The notes under the pieces are model-generated. The model saw nothing but the letters and a program-made list of their open reading frames with translations, was not told the origin of the DNA and did not search any database. This document shows, piece after piece, positions 18,865 through 29,236 of a DNA stretch of 64,000 bases (position 1 is its first letter; each line of letters begins with the position of its first letter). The position numbers were made by a program, and so were the translations under genes. Source of the DNA: Phytopythium helicoides (lineage: Eukaryota; Oomycota; Peronosporomycetes; Pythiales; Pythiaceae); contig JANFNE010000035.1 of NCBI GenBank assembly GCA_024867545.1, positions 124,001 to 188,000 on the forward strand, given 5' to 3'.

Positions 18865-21800
18865 ATGGAGGGGCTCCAAGAGCACTTGCTAGTGCCAGTG
18901 GATGACTCGGCTGGCCGTAGAGCTCGACTAGTGTACGCAACAAGCGAGCACCAGCGATTGGTTCCGTACGCATTCTCGGCACTGCGACTCGCGCTCTACG
19001 TGCTGCTGGGCTTGTGCTCGGGCACGCTGCTCTTCATCGTGACGGTGTGGTTCCCCCAGCTCTTCACGCTCATCGCGCGATCGAAGCTGTCGATAGAAGA
19101 TGTGGGCAAGGCCGACTACATGCTCATTTTGGTCCACGACGATGGATTGCGCTCGCAGTGGGTCGAACAAGAGGTGCACCGACCTGCCAAGTCGACGAAG
19201 GGAGCCGATCAGTGGGCCTGGTTCGAGTTCAAAAAGCACCGATACATTTTCAACGCCGAAAAGAACGAGTTCGAGCGCTACGTCGCCTCCGTAAAAGAAG
19301 ACTTGGATGCGATTCGCAGCAGAGTGGACTACGGACTGGATGATGAAGCTATCATGGCCAACATCGATCTCTTTGGCCCCAATCAAGTCACGATCGACAA
19401 GCCGTTTATCCCTTCCCTCGTCTTCTTCAAGATCTTCCACCCGTTCTATCTATTCCAGATATTCAGCGCCATCGTTTGGTTCTTTCAGGACTACACCGTG
19501 TATGCCATCGTCATTCTGTGTCTTTCCGCGATCTCGCTGACGTACGAGACGTATGCCGAGGTCTCGAACAGCAACCGCCTTCGCAGTCTTGTGCACAGTG
19601 ATAACCACATCGAGGTAGTTCGGAACTCGAGATTGACTTCTATCCACGAGTCGGATCTTGTTCCTGGTGATATCGTCGCGGTTGGCGAAGGCGCGGTGTG
19701 TGCCGACATTTTATTGCTGTCCGGCACTTGCGTCGCAGACGAATCATCACTGACCGGTGAGGCGCTGCCTGTCAACAAAGAGTCTGCTGCAGGTGTTGGA
19801 CAACTGACAGAGGCAATTGCTTCCACCGAGTACAAGTCCTCGTACTTGCACGCTGGGTCAGTGATAACGAGTATTCGAGCAGGCAGCGGTGATTGTAAGG
19901 GAGTGGTGCTGAGCACGGGTTTCTCGACTGGAAAGGGTGAACTGTTCCGCAGCATTCTCTACCCGAAACCCATCACATTCGAGTTCGAGCGTGACAGTTA
20001 TCGCTATCTGGCGGTATTGTGGATCATCGCGCTGGCTGCTTTTGCGAAGCGCGTCGTCGAAGGAGAGCGCACAGGCACTTCGTTTGGAGACACGGTCGTC
20101 AATTCGCTTGATCTCATCACGATTGCTGTTCCACCTGCGTTGCCACTCGTGCTGTCATCTGGCATTGGCTTCGCGATGCACCGACTTCAGCTCGGCGGTA
20201 TCTTTTGCATCGACTCTCAGCGCGTCAACTCGTGCGGACAACTCTCGTGCTTTTGCTTCGACAAGACTGGCACGCTGACTCAAGAGCACCTCAACTATGT
20301 GGGAGTTGACGTTCCTGAGTCACCAAAGAGAATCACTCATGAGATTCCAGCTCGCTTCAAGTTGTCCATGGCGACATGCCACGGTTTGTCTGAGCACGAT
20401 GGCAAGCTCCAAGGCTACTCACTTGACATGGCCATGTTCGAGGCTTCCGGTTTCACGATGGAGTATCTCCACGACAAGTCGAAGGGAAACTACACTGCTA
20501 TCGTGACGGCAGAAGGCGAATCGAAGGAGTCCTTCGGCATCGTCAAGCGCTTTGCATTTGATGCCGCGCACCAGCGTGCGAGTGCGATCGTCGAGAACCT
20601 CGTGACGAAGAAGCGGTATGTGTTTGTGAAGGGATCTCCGGAGGCGGTGGCTGCCATTTCAACCTCGACGCCATCGGACCTACACCACAAGACGCTCGTG
20701 TACTCTTCGGATGGCTACTACTGCATCGGTTTTGGTGTGCGAGAGCTGGCGGAAGGATTTGAACTGGATATCAACGACCGCGAGGCAGTCGAGAGCGCCG
20801 TCGAGTTTGAAGGTTTGGCACTCTTCAAGAACGAGCTCAAGCCTGAGTCCAAGGGGATGCTGGCCGAGTTGTATGTCGCCGAAATTGACGTTCGCATCAT
20901 CACGGGTGACAACGCACTGACTGCCGTCCATGTGGCGCGTGAGCTGGATATGAAGCTGAAGACTAATGTTGCTGTGGTTGATGTGGACCGCGCCACTGGA
21001 CGCACGGTGTTCCACAACGTGGACTCGATTCAGACGAGTGAGGAGATGCAATGGGAGCCATTCAGTGTCAACAACATGTTGGACGTGACGTCTCGCTTCG
21101 ACCTCGCCTTGACTGGCGCCGCTCTTGAGAAGATCAAGGAAGAATGCTCAAGTGACACGATCCAGCAGTTGATCCGCAGCACGCTCATTTTCGCTCGCAT
21201 TCGTCCGCAGCAAAAGGCGTGGATCGTGGAGCAGCTCATTGATTTGGGTCATGTAGTTGGCATGTGTGGTGACGGCACAAACGACTGCGGTGCGCTGAAG
21301 GCTGCTCATGTCGGTTTGGCGTTGTCCAGCGCAGAGGCGTCGATCGTGGCTCCATTCACTAGCAAGGCGAAGGCGATCTTGGATGTGCCGGTGCTGATTC
21401 GAGAGGGACGATGTGCGCTCACGACGTCCTTCCTGGGTTTCAAGTACATGGTGTTGTACCCTGTGATCCAGTTGGGGATGGCAAGCGTCCTCGCACAGGT
21501 CGGGACGTGGGCGGAGACCGATGTTCAGCTTTCCAACAACCAATACCTCTGGGATGATCTTGCGATCGTGCTCGGACTCGCAATGACAATGCTCTACACC
21601 GCGTCGTCGAGCACGCTCACACGTGAGAAGCCACCGCGAACACTCTTCTCGCTCACTGTTGTCGCCTCCATCTTTGGACAAATCGCGATTTACGCAGCAT
21701 TTTTCGCGAGTGCGTTTGCTGTGATGGCGCACGAGGAAAGCTGGTACTGCTCCATCGAAGACGGACTTGCTTACCTGCTTGATAATGACACCAGTGTTCC

Positions 21801-22209
21801 AAACTGTGCGGTCTTTGATAGCTACGAGAACGACCCGGAGGAGATCGAGTTTTGCTACGAGGACAGTGTCACGTGGTTGTACGCTCATTTGAGCTACATC
21901 ATTGTCGCCATCGCTTTCAACCTCAAGGATTCGTTCCGTCTCCCGTTCTACACGAATCGGATTTACACCGCCCTCGTCAGTGTCGTCCTCATCATCAACG
22001 TGTGGTTCCTCCTGGACAATTCCGGCAGACTGGACAGCCATTTCCAAGTGATGAAGATGCCAATGTCCTTCCGCTGGAAGCTCTTTGGTCTGTTCATCGC
22101 CCAATTCGTTATTTCAGTGTCGTGGGAGCTGTTTGCCACTCGAACACTTCCCCAGTGGGTTCTCCGTCGTGCCGATCAAGCGGTTGAGAAAGTACAAACC
22201 AAACTGTGA
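18865..22209 (+). CDS. P5B-type ATPase (ATP13A2-like), copy A
   Basis: 1114 aa, intronless. P5B ATPases are endolysosomal or plasma membrane pumps; human ATP13A2 exports polyamines. Seen here: the TGEALP actuator loop, the P5B-specific PPALP motif in TM4 (about residue 424), GIFCIDSQR, the phosphorylation site DKTGTLT, TGDNALTA, MCGDGTNDCGALKAAHVG, and PFTSKAKAI, then the C-terminal membrane helices. The start at 18865 (MEGLQEHL) aligns with MAPASPLKSLREHL of copy B; an in-frame ATG at 18682 is upstream but unsupported. Residues 421-876 are identical to copy B at 48381, while the ends differ clearly. It sits between the two ABCA copies and is transcribed toward ABCA copy 2, with about 195 bp between the stops. 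Confidence 0.94.
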   Translation: MEGLQEHLLVPVDDSAGRRARLVYATSEHQRLVPYAFSALRLALYVLLGLCSGTLLFIVTVWFPQLFTLIARSKLSIEDVGKADYMLILVHDDGLRSQWVEQEVHRPAKSTKGADQWAWFEFKKHRYIFNAEKNEFERYVASVKEDLDAIRSRVDYGLDDEAIMANIDLFGPNQVTIDKPFIPSLVFFKIFHPFYLFQIFSAIVWFFQDYTVYAIVILCLSAISLTYETYAEVSNSNRLRSLVHSDNHIEVVRNSRLTSIHESDLVPGDIVAVGEGAVCADILLLSGTCVADESSLTGEALPVNKESAAGVGQLTEAIASTEYKSSYLHAGSVITSIRAGSGDCKGVVLSTGFSTGKGELFRSILYPKPITFEFERDSYRYLAVLWIIALAAFAKRVVEGERTGTSFGDTVVNSLDLITIAVPPALPLVLSSGIGFAMHRLQLGGIFCIDSQRVNSCGQLSCFCFDKTGTLTQEHLNYVGVDVPESPKRITHEIPARFKLSMATCHGLSEHDGKLQGYSLDMAMFEASGFTMEYLHDKSKGNYTAIVTAEGESKESFGIVKRFAFDAAHQRASAIVENLVTKKRYVFVKGSPEAVAAISTSTPSDLHHKTLVYSSDGYYCIGFGVRELAEGFELDINDREAVESAVEFEGLALFKNELKPESKGMLAELYVAEIDVRIITGDNALTAVHVARELDMKLKTNVAVVDVDRATGRTVFHNVDSIQTSEEMQWEPFSVNNMLDVTSRFDLALTGAALEKIKEECSSDTIQQLIRSTLIFARIRPQQKAWIVEQLIDLGHVVGMCGDGTNDCGALKAAHVGLALSSAEASIVAPFTSKAKAILDVPVLIREGRCALTTSFLGFKYMVLYPVIQLGMASVLAQVGTWAETDVQLSNNQYLWDDLAIVLGLAMTMLYTASSSTLTREKPPRTLFSLTVVASIFGQIAIYAAFFASAFAVMAHEESWYCSIEDGLAYLLDNDTSVPNCAVFDSYENDPEEIEFCYEDSVTWLYAHLSYIIVAIAFNLKDSFRLPFYTNRIYTALVSVVLIINVWFLLDNSGRLDSHFQVMKMPMSFRWKLFGLFIAQFVISVSWELFATRTLPQWVLRRADQAVEKVQTKL

Positions 22210-22403
22210 CGACCCAGAGAACGGCGGTACCTCACTGTTGGTAGAGAGTGAAGTGGTAAAATGGCTAAAGTGAATGAAAGCTTGGGAAACATATAATAAT
22301 TCTGAGCTGCTGAGGACTCCAACTTGAAAACTTTCAGTGGCAAAACCCCCAAACAAGTGTTATGAATAATGAAGTCATGTTGAAGTTATCCACCAAGGCA
22401 AGG

Positions 22404-25400
22404 CTATTGGGCGTGTAGCAAGAAGTCAACCACGGCTGTGTCCTTCCCGTACGACGCTGGATTCCCACCAAGGCCACGCGCGACTCCCTTCTCCTCATTC
22501 TGCTGCGATGCGAAAAAGTTGAAAATCTGCTCCAGCGTCGTCTGAGAAACAGCATACTCGCGCACGTGGCTCGCGCTCTTCCCGCCTTCGATCTGCTTGA
22601 ACACGTGCGACAGCCGTAGCTGCTCCTTGCTGCCCTTCAGCTTGTAGCGACACATGTCGTTCTGACGCTCCAGCAACTGAGCACCGCTCGATGGAGTCGC
22701 ACTCGCATCGCCAAAACAGCTCTTGAGGAACGCGTCGAGCTCCAGGAACCGCTCCTCCGCGATCCACCACGCCGTCAGCATCCCCAGTCGAAGCGTGCCG
22801 TCGCGCTCCATCGCCGTCGCCAACGCGTACCCTGTTGGGTGTCCCATGGTGATCTTGTCGGCCCAGTCGCCGTGACCGAGCAGCTCGCACTTGGCTCGCA
22901 ACTCGCTCTTGGGGAATGTGCGATCGCCAGACCCAACCGCATCCGGTGCTCGAGGCGTGCCGTGGTCGGGAAAAGCCGATGTGACCCGCTCCTCGATGAC
23001 CGCCGTCGTAGCCTGCTCCAGCTTCAGCTCGACCATGAGACCGTCGCCGAATCGGTGCTTCAGGTGCTGGATGCTACCGAGACACCGCAGTCGACCACCC
23101 ACCATGATCCCCACGCGCGTGCACAGCGCCTCACACTCCTCCATGCTGTGTGTCGTCAGGATGATGGTCGATTCCTTGCGCTGCGTCGAGATCTGTGCGA
23201 TGACGTTCCACATGAACCTGCGCGAGACTGGGTCCATTCCCGTGGACGGCTCGTCCAGGAAGATGATCGGCGGCGACCCGATGAGTGCGATCGCCACCGA
23301 CAGCTTGCGCTTGTTGCCGCCACTCAACGTCCCAGCGAGTTTGTGCTCAAAGTCGTCCAGGTTCATCTGATGCATGAGTCCGCGCACGACGGTGTCGAGC
23401 TCCGAGCGCCGCACTCCCTTGATGCTCGCGAACAGCTCCAGGTGCTCACGCACCGACAGCAGCTCGAAGAGCGCGTCAAACTGCGGACAGTATCCGATGA
23501 GACGGCGCACCTCGATTTGTTGCGAGAGGATGTCGAGACCGCCGAGAGCGCCTGCTCCAGACGTCGGCAGGATGTCGCCCGTCATCATCTTCATGGTGGT
23601 CGTCTTACCAGCGCCATTGATACCGAGGTATCCGAAGCACTCTCCCTTGGGTAGTCCGAACGACAGGTTGCGCACGGCGACCTTGTTTCCCTTGTACACT
23701 TTGCGCAGCTTCACGAGTTTGACCATATCGCCGTCGGCTCCACCAGACACCACTCGTTCAGCTTCTCGCTTGACGTCTTCGTCCTCGTCTTCAAGTGATG
23801 GTTCGGGTAGCTTTGGGTCCTTGAAGATGGCAGCTTTGATCTTTGGGAAGCTCAAGAGGAAGTCGAATCCGATGGCGCAGGAGAAGAAGAGGATGGCGTC
23901 TAGTGCTAGATACAGCAACTCCCATCCCATGATGTCCATGTCAAACGCACTGTTCTTCTCCGTCGAGCCACGGAGAGTCGCGGAGATTTCATTGAGCGCT
24001 TGGTTGAGCAATCCACTCCCGAGATTGAAAAGCGGCGACAGTCGCCAAAAGTACTTGAGGACTTTGTTGGCGTCCGCACTCGAGTCAGAGACGACGTCAA
24101 GAATGAACGACACTACCATCAGCACAACCCCCAGCAGAAAATTGGCGATGATGGTGTACGTTTGCGACGACGCATGCTCCTTGAAGAAGTACGACATGAC
24201 GTACGTGAACGGACAAATCGCGAGACCGAAAAGCACGAACAGAAGCACAACCGCAGAGAACGTCGACGCCGTGCAACTCACACACGAGTCGTCCCCAGTA
24301 AAGGCCGAGATGTTGAACGCCTTGATCATGACAACTGCCGCGATGAACGGGATGATGTAGGTCGTGAGGTCCCACATGTAGTTGGAGACCCAAAAGGCAG
24401 GAAGACTCACTCCCGACACGAGCTGCTGGTGCTTCGAGTTGTGTTCTGCCTGCTTCTCCTTGACAAGGAACGTGACGATGGATGCCGGGAAGAACGCGAA
24501 CGCGATCACAATGAAGAGACATGCCGTGAATGCCAGGAACGAGCCGAATACAGCCTTCGTGGTCGCGGTCATCGGCAGAGGGTATGTATTGACCTTGAGC
24601 GTGATCTCAGACGCAGCAGTCGAGTCGTCGACGTTACCCGCGAGTGCCATGAAGCGATAGATAGCCTGATCGATCAACGCCTTGAAGATCACAGCGCCGT
24701 GTGTCGCAGTCGTGTTCACGAACAAGTGGTAGCCCAGCAAGTGATCATCTCCAGACCCATGTACGAGGTAGGCAGCGTACTGACCGGTCACGGGAGTCAC
24801 CGTGCTTGAGTCCATGTCGGCATCAGTCTTGCCGAACGCACGCTGGTACACTTTCTCACCCATACGCAGACAATATCCATCTGGATCGAGATTTTCGAGA
24901 TATGTCGACGAATACGACACGTTGAACACGGCGTAGGTGACTGCAGGCGAGACTGACGAGTCGAATGGCGGCGTCGAGAAGTCGGAAGATTCGAATGCGT
25001 GTGGGTTTCCACCAGTGAATAGCGAGCTGCGCATGATATCCGAGCACCAGTCGTCCGTGTCGTTGTGGCAGAAGAACGGGACACTGTTGTCGACACCTGT
25101 GAGCAGATCGTCCGTCGTGAGGGCGAGCTTGACGTCCGACTTGGTGAGTGAGCTGGACTTGAGGATCCCGAGACCTGCTCCCAGCAGCGTCACCGGCAGA
25201 ATGGCACTGAACAGCACGACACGGCGATCACGCTTGGCGATACGGAATCGCTTGAGCAGCAGAGCCGACAAGTGGACGAAGAACATGACCCAGCCGGTGA
25301 GATTGGCGATCGCGGGGCCACCACTGCTACCGCCAGGCGAGACAGTCGGATGATCGTCTGCGTCTTTCTTGAGCGTGTGCTGGTTGGTCTCGTCGCCCGC

Positions 25401-28400
25401 CTCCGCCACTTTGATGAACACTTCTTCGAGCGTCGTGACGGAGATGCCGTACGAGAGCACGCCGAGATCGTCCAGCCGAGCGTCTAGTGTCTCGAACAAG
25501 TCCGCAAACGCACCAGTCGCGTCGACGGGAAGCTGGAACGCGATCTCGGCTCCGACGCTGCTGAGGATCTTGGCCGATGGCACTCGTGCCATCACGACCG
25601 ACACGAGTTTCTGCTCGTCGCAGTCCTCCTTCTTGACCAGTGTGAAGTTGTACCCTGCGCCGTAACGGTTCTTCAAGAACATGGACGATCCGCAGCAGCG
25701 CAGTTCACCCTCGGCCATGATGGCAATCCGATCACCAAGGATGTCTGCCTCGTCCATGAAGTGCGTCGTCAGCACCATGACGCGGTTCTGTCGGTTGTTG
25801 AGCAGGATTTCCCACGTGCTGCGACGACTGTACGGGTCCATGCCGGAGGTCGGCTCGTCCAAAAACACCAGTGAGCTATCACCCAACAGCGAGATTGCCA
25901 CGGACAGCTTGCGCTTCATTCCTCCCGACAAGGACCCAGAAAACACGCGTCTCTTCTCCGTGAGTCCGACTTCGCGGATCTTGGTGGTCACCACTTCGGT
26001 GAGCTCCTTCCCCTTGTATCCCTTGAGCCGACCGTAGAACTTGAGGTGCTCTTCGACCGTCATCTCGGCGTACAGTACATCGTGCTGGAAGCAAAGGCCC
26101 AGCGATTTGCGGATCTCTTTCATGTCATGCGTGAGCGAGTGTCCGTGGATGAACGCATCACCTTCAGAAGGTGCGATCATTCCCGTCAGCATGGAGATGA
26201 GAGTTGTTTTTCCAGCACCGTTGTGTCCGAGCAGACATGTGACCTGGTCACGGTACATTGTGAGACTGACTCCCTTGACGGCGCGCTTGATTCCTCCAGG
26301 GACGGCAAACTCTTTCTTGATGTTGCGGATGACGAGTGCTTCTCCCGTGCGTTCTTGCTGTTGGAGCTCGTGGCTCACAGGCTCGATTGTGGAGGCGTCA
26401 ATATCTACTGGAACATCCGCGTTCATGTACAGCACATCGCTGACCTTGTGTGAAATCTTTCGCTGCCAGTAGCTGGGCTGAATCGGGAAATACCATTTCT
26501 CGACTGTTCCGTACTCTCGAGGGACTACCCGTTCAAAGTAAAGTCCAAGAAGGGTGTAGAGTATTGTGTCGAAGAGCATCATGCCAAGCGAAACATCGAA
26601 GCTGAAGTTGTTGGCTTCTGTCTTTGCATTCGCAAAGTTCATACCGACACCAGAAGCCTCCGCATTAGCTAGCGATTGGACTCCGAAGGCGAGTGCAACG
26701 GGTGACAAAATGCAAGCTCCGCTCTTGGATTGCTTGCTAGACGAAGCCGAGAACCCACTAGAGACAAAATACATGACGAAAAATAGCACCATGCCGGCGA
26801 ATGCTCCTGTACGCGATCGGGAAAAAAGCGTACTTATCAGAAAACCAAATGCTAGCACACTGGCGCTGAAAAGGTAAAAGAAGATAAAGATAAGCACAGG
26901 ATCACTGTTCCCGAACAATCCTGCCTTGCTCACAAGCGCCTGGAGGACGCATCCGATGAAGAAAATGAAAAAGTATGTCAGATACCATGACAAGATAATA
27001 GTGTTCTCTTCGACACCCAAAATCTTCATGTACTCTCTCGATCGCGTTTCCTTCTCTTGGATGAGAACAACAAGTACTCGAGATATCGCATAGAGATATG
27101 CCAAAATGAAAACGAGTGGGAAGACGTTGCTGATCGCGTCGTAAAAAGGTGCTGATACATAAGTTTCGATCGGAAGCGGTGCAACACTTGTTCCAAAGTA
27201 AGGCTGAGGCGCTTGACGGAGTGGTACTAGCAATGCCTCCTTCGAGCTCGCGTCCATAGCATTGAACTCATCCCAAGCCTGGTCGCTCATCCCACCATAC
27301 ATGTAAGGTAGTCCCATGTCAAGGAAGAAATCATGCTGAAGAGTCTTGAAGAGCAGATCATCATTGGTCGTATCCGCTGTCGAGAGATCATGATTACAGG
27401 TCCCATTCGTCGTCTTTGCAGTAGAATCCCAGTGAGGCATACAGTTGACAAACCGAGTAACCATGGTCTGGAGAGTCATGAATCCACGAAGTGCGTACAG
27501 GTTGAGATACGTTGTGTCGAGTGCGTGGGAGAAGGGTGACTCGAATGCAGGATCTCCCAGCGTTCGTGGAACAACGCCAGGAGAGCCACCTTTCCCTTGC
27601 GTTGAGTTGAAGCGAAGCGAGTATTCGATGGACGAGTACTTTCCGATATCGCTCCCTTCTGGATATTGATCAAAGACAACGGCTCCATAGATCTTGGGTG
27701 AATCGATGCTCTTGCCGTAGTTTTTGTCGCCAATGTAGGTCTCCAAGTCCTCCTCTGTGTCGAAAAACTTGATCGAGTCTTCAAACGCAGGGATGGCGAT
27801 GCGCTCACTCGTCGAATCGATAGTGTTGTTGGTGATCTCGACTCGAGGATACCACAGCTTCATCGTCTCGAAGAAGTAATTGCGAGTGAACTCTGTGTCC
27901 GGCGCAATGGCAAGCTTGTAGGGAGAGACTTTGTCTCGGCAGCTGTCTGGGATTGCGTTCGCAGAGGACGTATCGGTGCTGACGTATCCGAAGAATCCGA
28001 CGTCGAAGAGGCAGCTCTTCTCTTGATCGGTTGGGTTAGACTTGGATTTCTCGTAGGTCATGTCTTGCACCGTCTTGACGCCGAGGTACATTAGCAGTCC
28101 CGACATCGACGGTTCTTGGACCAAATACTTGTTTGCAGAACTGAAATGTGTCTGGAGTGGTGAGATTATAAGAGGGAGCTCGTTTGGAATGCCAAGGTTA
28201 CCCGAGTAGTATCCGTACGGGGTGAGCAGCGAGTACGACGTGCCAACACTATCGTCCCAACTCGAAGCGGTTGTATCGCTCCAACCCGCCGGGACGCTCA
28301 CATCCGACGTGAGTGTCTTGAGCCCACTCATAAGTAGGATAAATAGCACCGGCAACAAGACTTCGAGGATAGTAGCGACCCAATGACGGCGTTTGATCAC

Positions 28401-28496
28401 GGAGTTCTTCCATAGTAGCGTTCGGAGGTGCATCAAGAATGAAATCTTTCGCCCCTTCTTAGCTACGACGAGCTTGTCTTTGGCGACTTCAGCCAT
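22404..28496 (-). CDS. ABCA-type full transporter, copy 2
   Basis: 2030 aa from the ATG at 28496 (MAEVAKDK); an in-frame ATG at 28529 would add 11 residues. Same layout as copy 1: membrane half, NBD1 with intact Walker A, signature and Walker B, second membrane half, NBD2 likewise intact. It differs from copy 1 in three blocks: the N-terminal 120 residues, a membrane patch about 240 residues long before NBD1, and the C-terminal end, which here finishes VVDFLLHAQ. Between the blocks only scattered changes occur. A cluster lies in the second extracellular loop (NSVPFF, DDWCSD, NPHAFE, DFSTPP against NSIPFF, DEWCSN, NPHTFE, DFSAPP). The first extracellular loop is almost unchanged. Both copies look functional. 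The diverged membrane patch may give them different substrates, which is inference. Confidence 0.93.
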   Translation of the reverse strand: MAEVAKDKLVVAKKGRKISFLMHLRTLLWKNSVIKRRHWVATILEVLLPVLFILLMSGLKTLTSDVSVPAGWSDTTASSWDDSVGTSYSLLTPYGYYSGNLGIPNELPLIISPLQTHFSSANKYLVQEPSMSGLLMYLGVKTVQDMTYEKSKSNPTDQEKSCLFDVGFFGYVSTDTSSANAIPDSCRDKVSPYKLAIAPDTEFTRNYFFETMKLWYPRVEITNNTIDSTSERIAIPAFEDSIKFFDTEEDLETYIGDKNYGKSIDSPKIYGAVVFDQYPEGSDIGKYSSIEYSLRFNSTQGKGGSPGVVPRTLGDPAFESPFSHALDTTYLNLYALRGFMTLQTMVTRFVNCMPHWDSTAKTTNGTCNHDLSTADTTNDDLLFKTLQHDFFLDMGLPYMYGGMSDQAWDEFNAMDASSKEALLVPLRQAPQPYFGTSVAPLPIETYVSAPFYDAISNVFPLVFILAYLYAISRVLVVLIQEKETRSREYMKILGVEENTIILSWYLTYFFIFFIGCVLQALVSKAGLFGNSDPVLIFIFFYLFSASVLAFGFLISTLFSRSRTGAFAGMVLFFVMYFVSSGFSASSSKQSKSGACILSPVALAFGVQSLANAEASGVGMNFANAKTEANNFSFDVSLGMMLFDTILYTLLGLYFERVVPREYGTVEKWYFPIQPSYWQRKISHKVSDVLYMNADVPVDIDASTIEPVSHELQQQERTGEALVIRNIKKEFAVPGGIKRAVKGVSLTMYRDQVTCLLGHNGAGKTTLISMLTGMIAPSEGDAFIHGHSLTHDMKEIRKSLGLCFQHDVLYAEMTVEEHLKFYGRLKGYKGKELTEVVTTKIREVGLTEKRRVFSGSLSGGMKRKLSVAISLLGDSSLVFLDEPTSGMDPYSRRSTWEILLNNRQNRVMVLTTHFMDEADILGDRIAIMAEGELRCCGSSMFLKNRYGAGYNFTLVKKEDCDEQKLVSVVMARVPSAKILSSVGAEIAFQLPVDATGAFADLFETLDARLDDLGVLSYGISVTTLEEVFIKVAEAGDETNQHTLKKDADDHPTVSPGGSSGGPAIANLTGWVMFFVHLSALLLKRFRIAKRDRRVVLFSAILPVTLLGAGLGILKSSSLTKSDVKLALTTDDLLTGVDNSVPFFCHNDTDDWCSDIMRSSLFTGGNPHAFESSDFSTPPFDSSVSPAVTYAVFNVSYSSTYLENLDPDGYCLRMGEKVYQRAFGKTDADMDSSTVTPVTGQYAAYLVHGSGDDHLLGYHLFVNTTATHGAVIFKALIDQAIYRFMALAGNVDDSTAASEITLKVNTYPLPMTATTKAVFGSFLAFTACLFIVIAFAFFPASIVTFLVKEKQAEHNSKHQQLVSGVSLPAFWVSNYMWDLTTYIIPFIAAVVMIKAFNISAFTGDDSCVSCTASTFSAVVLLFVLFGLAICPFTYVMSYFFKEHASSQTYTIIANFLLGVVLMVVSFILDVVSDSSADANKVLKYFWRLSPLFNLGSGLLNQALNEISATLRGSTEKNSAFDMDIMGWELLYLALDAILFFSCAIGFDFLLSFPKIKAAIFKDPKLPEPSLEDEDEDVKREAERVVSGGADGDMVKLVKLRKVYKGNKVAVRNLSFGLPKGECFGYLGINGAGKTTTMKMMTGDILPTSGAGALGGLDILSQQIEVRRLIGYCPQFDALFELLSVREHLELFASIKGVRRSELDTVVRGLMHQMNLDDFEHKLAGTLSGGNKRKLSVAIALIGSPPIIFLDEPSTGMDPVSRRFMWNVIAQISTQRKESTIILTTHSMEECEALCTRVGIMVGGRLRCLGSIQHLKHRFGDGLMVELKLEQATTAVIEERVTSAFPDHGTPRAPDAVGSGDRTFPKSELRAKCELLGHGDWADKITMGHPTGYALATAMERDGTLRLGMLTAWWIAEERFLELDAFLKSCFGDASATPSSGAQLLERQNDMCRYKLKGSKEQLRLSHVFKQIEGGKSASHVREYAVSQTTLEQIFNFFASQQNEEKGVARGLGGNPASYGKDTAVVDFLLHAQ
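22481..28130 (-). repeat. Right arm of large inverted repeat (ABCA gene body)
   Basis: Partner of 12491-18138 in opposite orientation; about 4.3 kb of spacer between the arms contains the P5B ATPase. Together they could form a cruciform-prone palindrome and are a natural substrate for gene conversion or inversion of the spacer. The diverged patch here lies at about 26400-27115. Confidence 0.85.
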
Positions 28497-28597
28497 GGTT
28501 GACGTCGTTGACAACGACTGCAACTTCAAAACGAGTCTTCGAGCAGGGTGATAGTTGAAGTGGCTTGTGTGCTTCGATGGCCTTCAAAGGAGAAGTG

Positions 28598-28613
28598 GGC
28601 AGCAAAATGAGGC
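28598..28613 (-). promoter_or_regulatory. Oomycete initiator-like motif before ABCA copy 2
   Basis: On the minus strand the sequence CCTCATTTTGCTGCCC fits the CTCATTYYNC core of the oomycete initiator. It lies about 105 bp upstream of the ATG at 28496, a reasonable leader length, and upstream of the alternative ATG at 28529 too, so it does not decide between them. Confidence 0.35.
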
Positions 28614-29236
28614 TATCAGTGGCCAAACTGTGAAACATGAATCGGTTTCCGATCGACAAAAATAACGAGAGGTGCTTACGCTCTAGAGCTCCCACAAATG
28701 TTGATGGCAGAAGTCTGCATACATATATCGACGTCTGGGATCCACAAAAATGGAGAGGAATGAGGCTTGTCAAGTTGTGAAATCGGAATCTGAATCGGTG
28801 ATAATCGCGATGTCTTGGTTTACGTAGAAAGGCTCTGGATGCGTTTCAAAATTGTTTGATAGATCGCTTCCTGCGATCCACCATGAGCGAATTCTTTGCC
28901 CAACGCCTCGCAGGTTCGTGCGAAAATGGATGATCTAAATGACTCAAATTAGACTAGGGTCCAACGCGGTCTAAATGGTCTGAAGAAGCTTTCTTGAGTC
29001 CTCCAGACACTTGCTATTCAAGTGCACGGCAGAAGTTGATAGTGCAGTCCAATCCCCACATGCATTCGTCGTTGGATTATAAATTCTACACGGGGACTGA
29101 AGCCGTCGCCAACGCCCCGTGAGCGGCCATCGCATAACTGTTGTCGACGTTGGTTGACATGCTTTTTATACTGTTTTAAGTTAAACCACGAACCTAATGC
29201 TAAGTTCGTATCCCGATTGTGATTTGCTTCGCCAAA
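28614..29236. other. Divergent promoter region
   Basis: About 620 bp between the ABCA copy 2 promoter (minus) and the first metalloprotease gene (plus). It should contain regulatory DNA for both. I see no coding frame with recognisable composition and no repeats. Confidence 0.4.

Noticed and set aside
23374..24360. 328-codon plus-strand frame (and its counterpart at 16258-17244)
   Set aside because: Both are antisense to ABCA second halves and occur in both copies only because the sense sequence is nearly identical. Composition is Ser/Arg-rich shadow.
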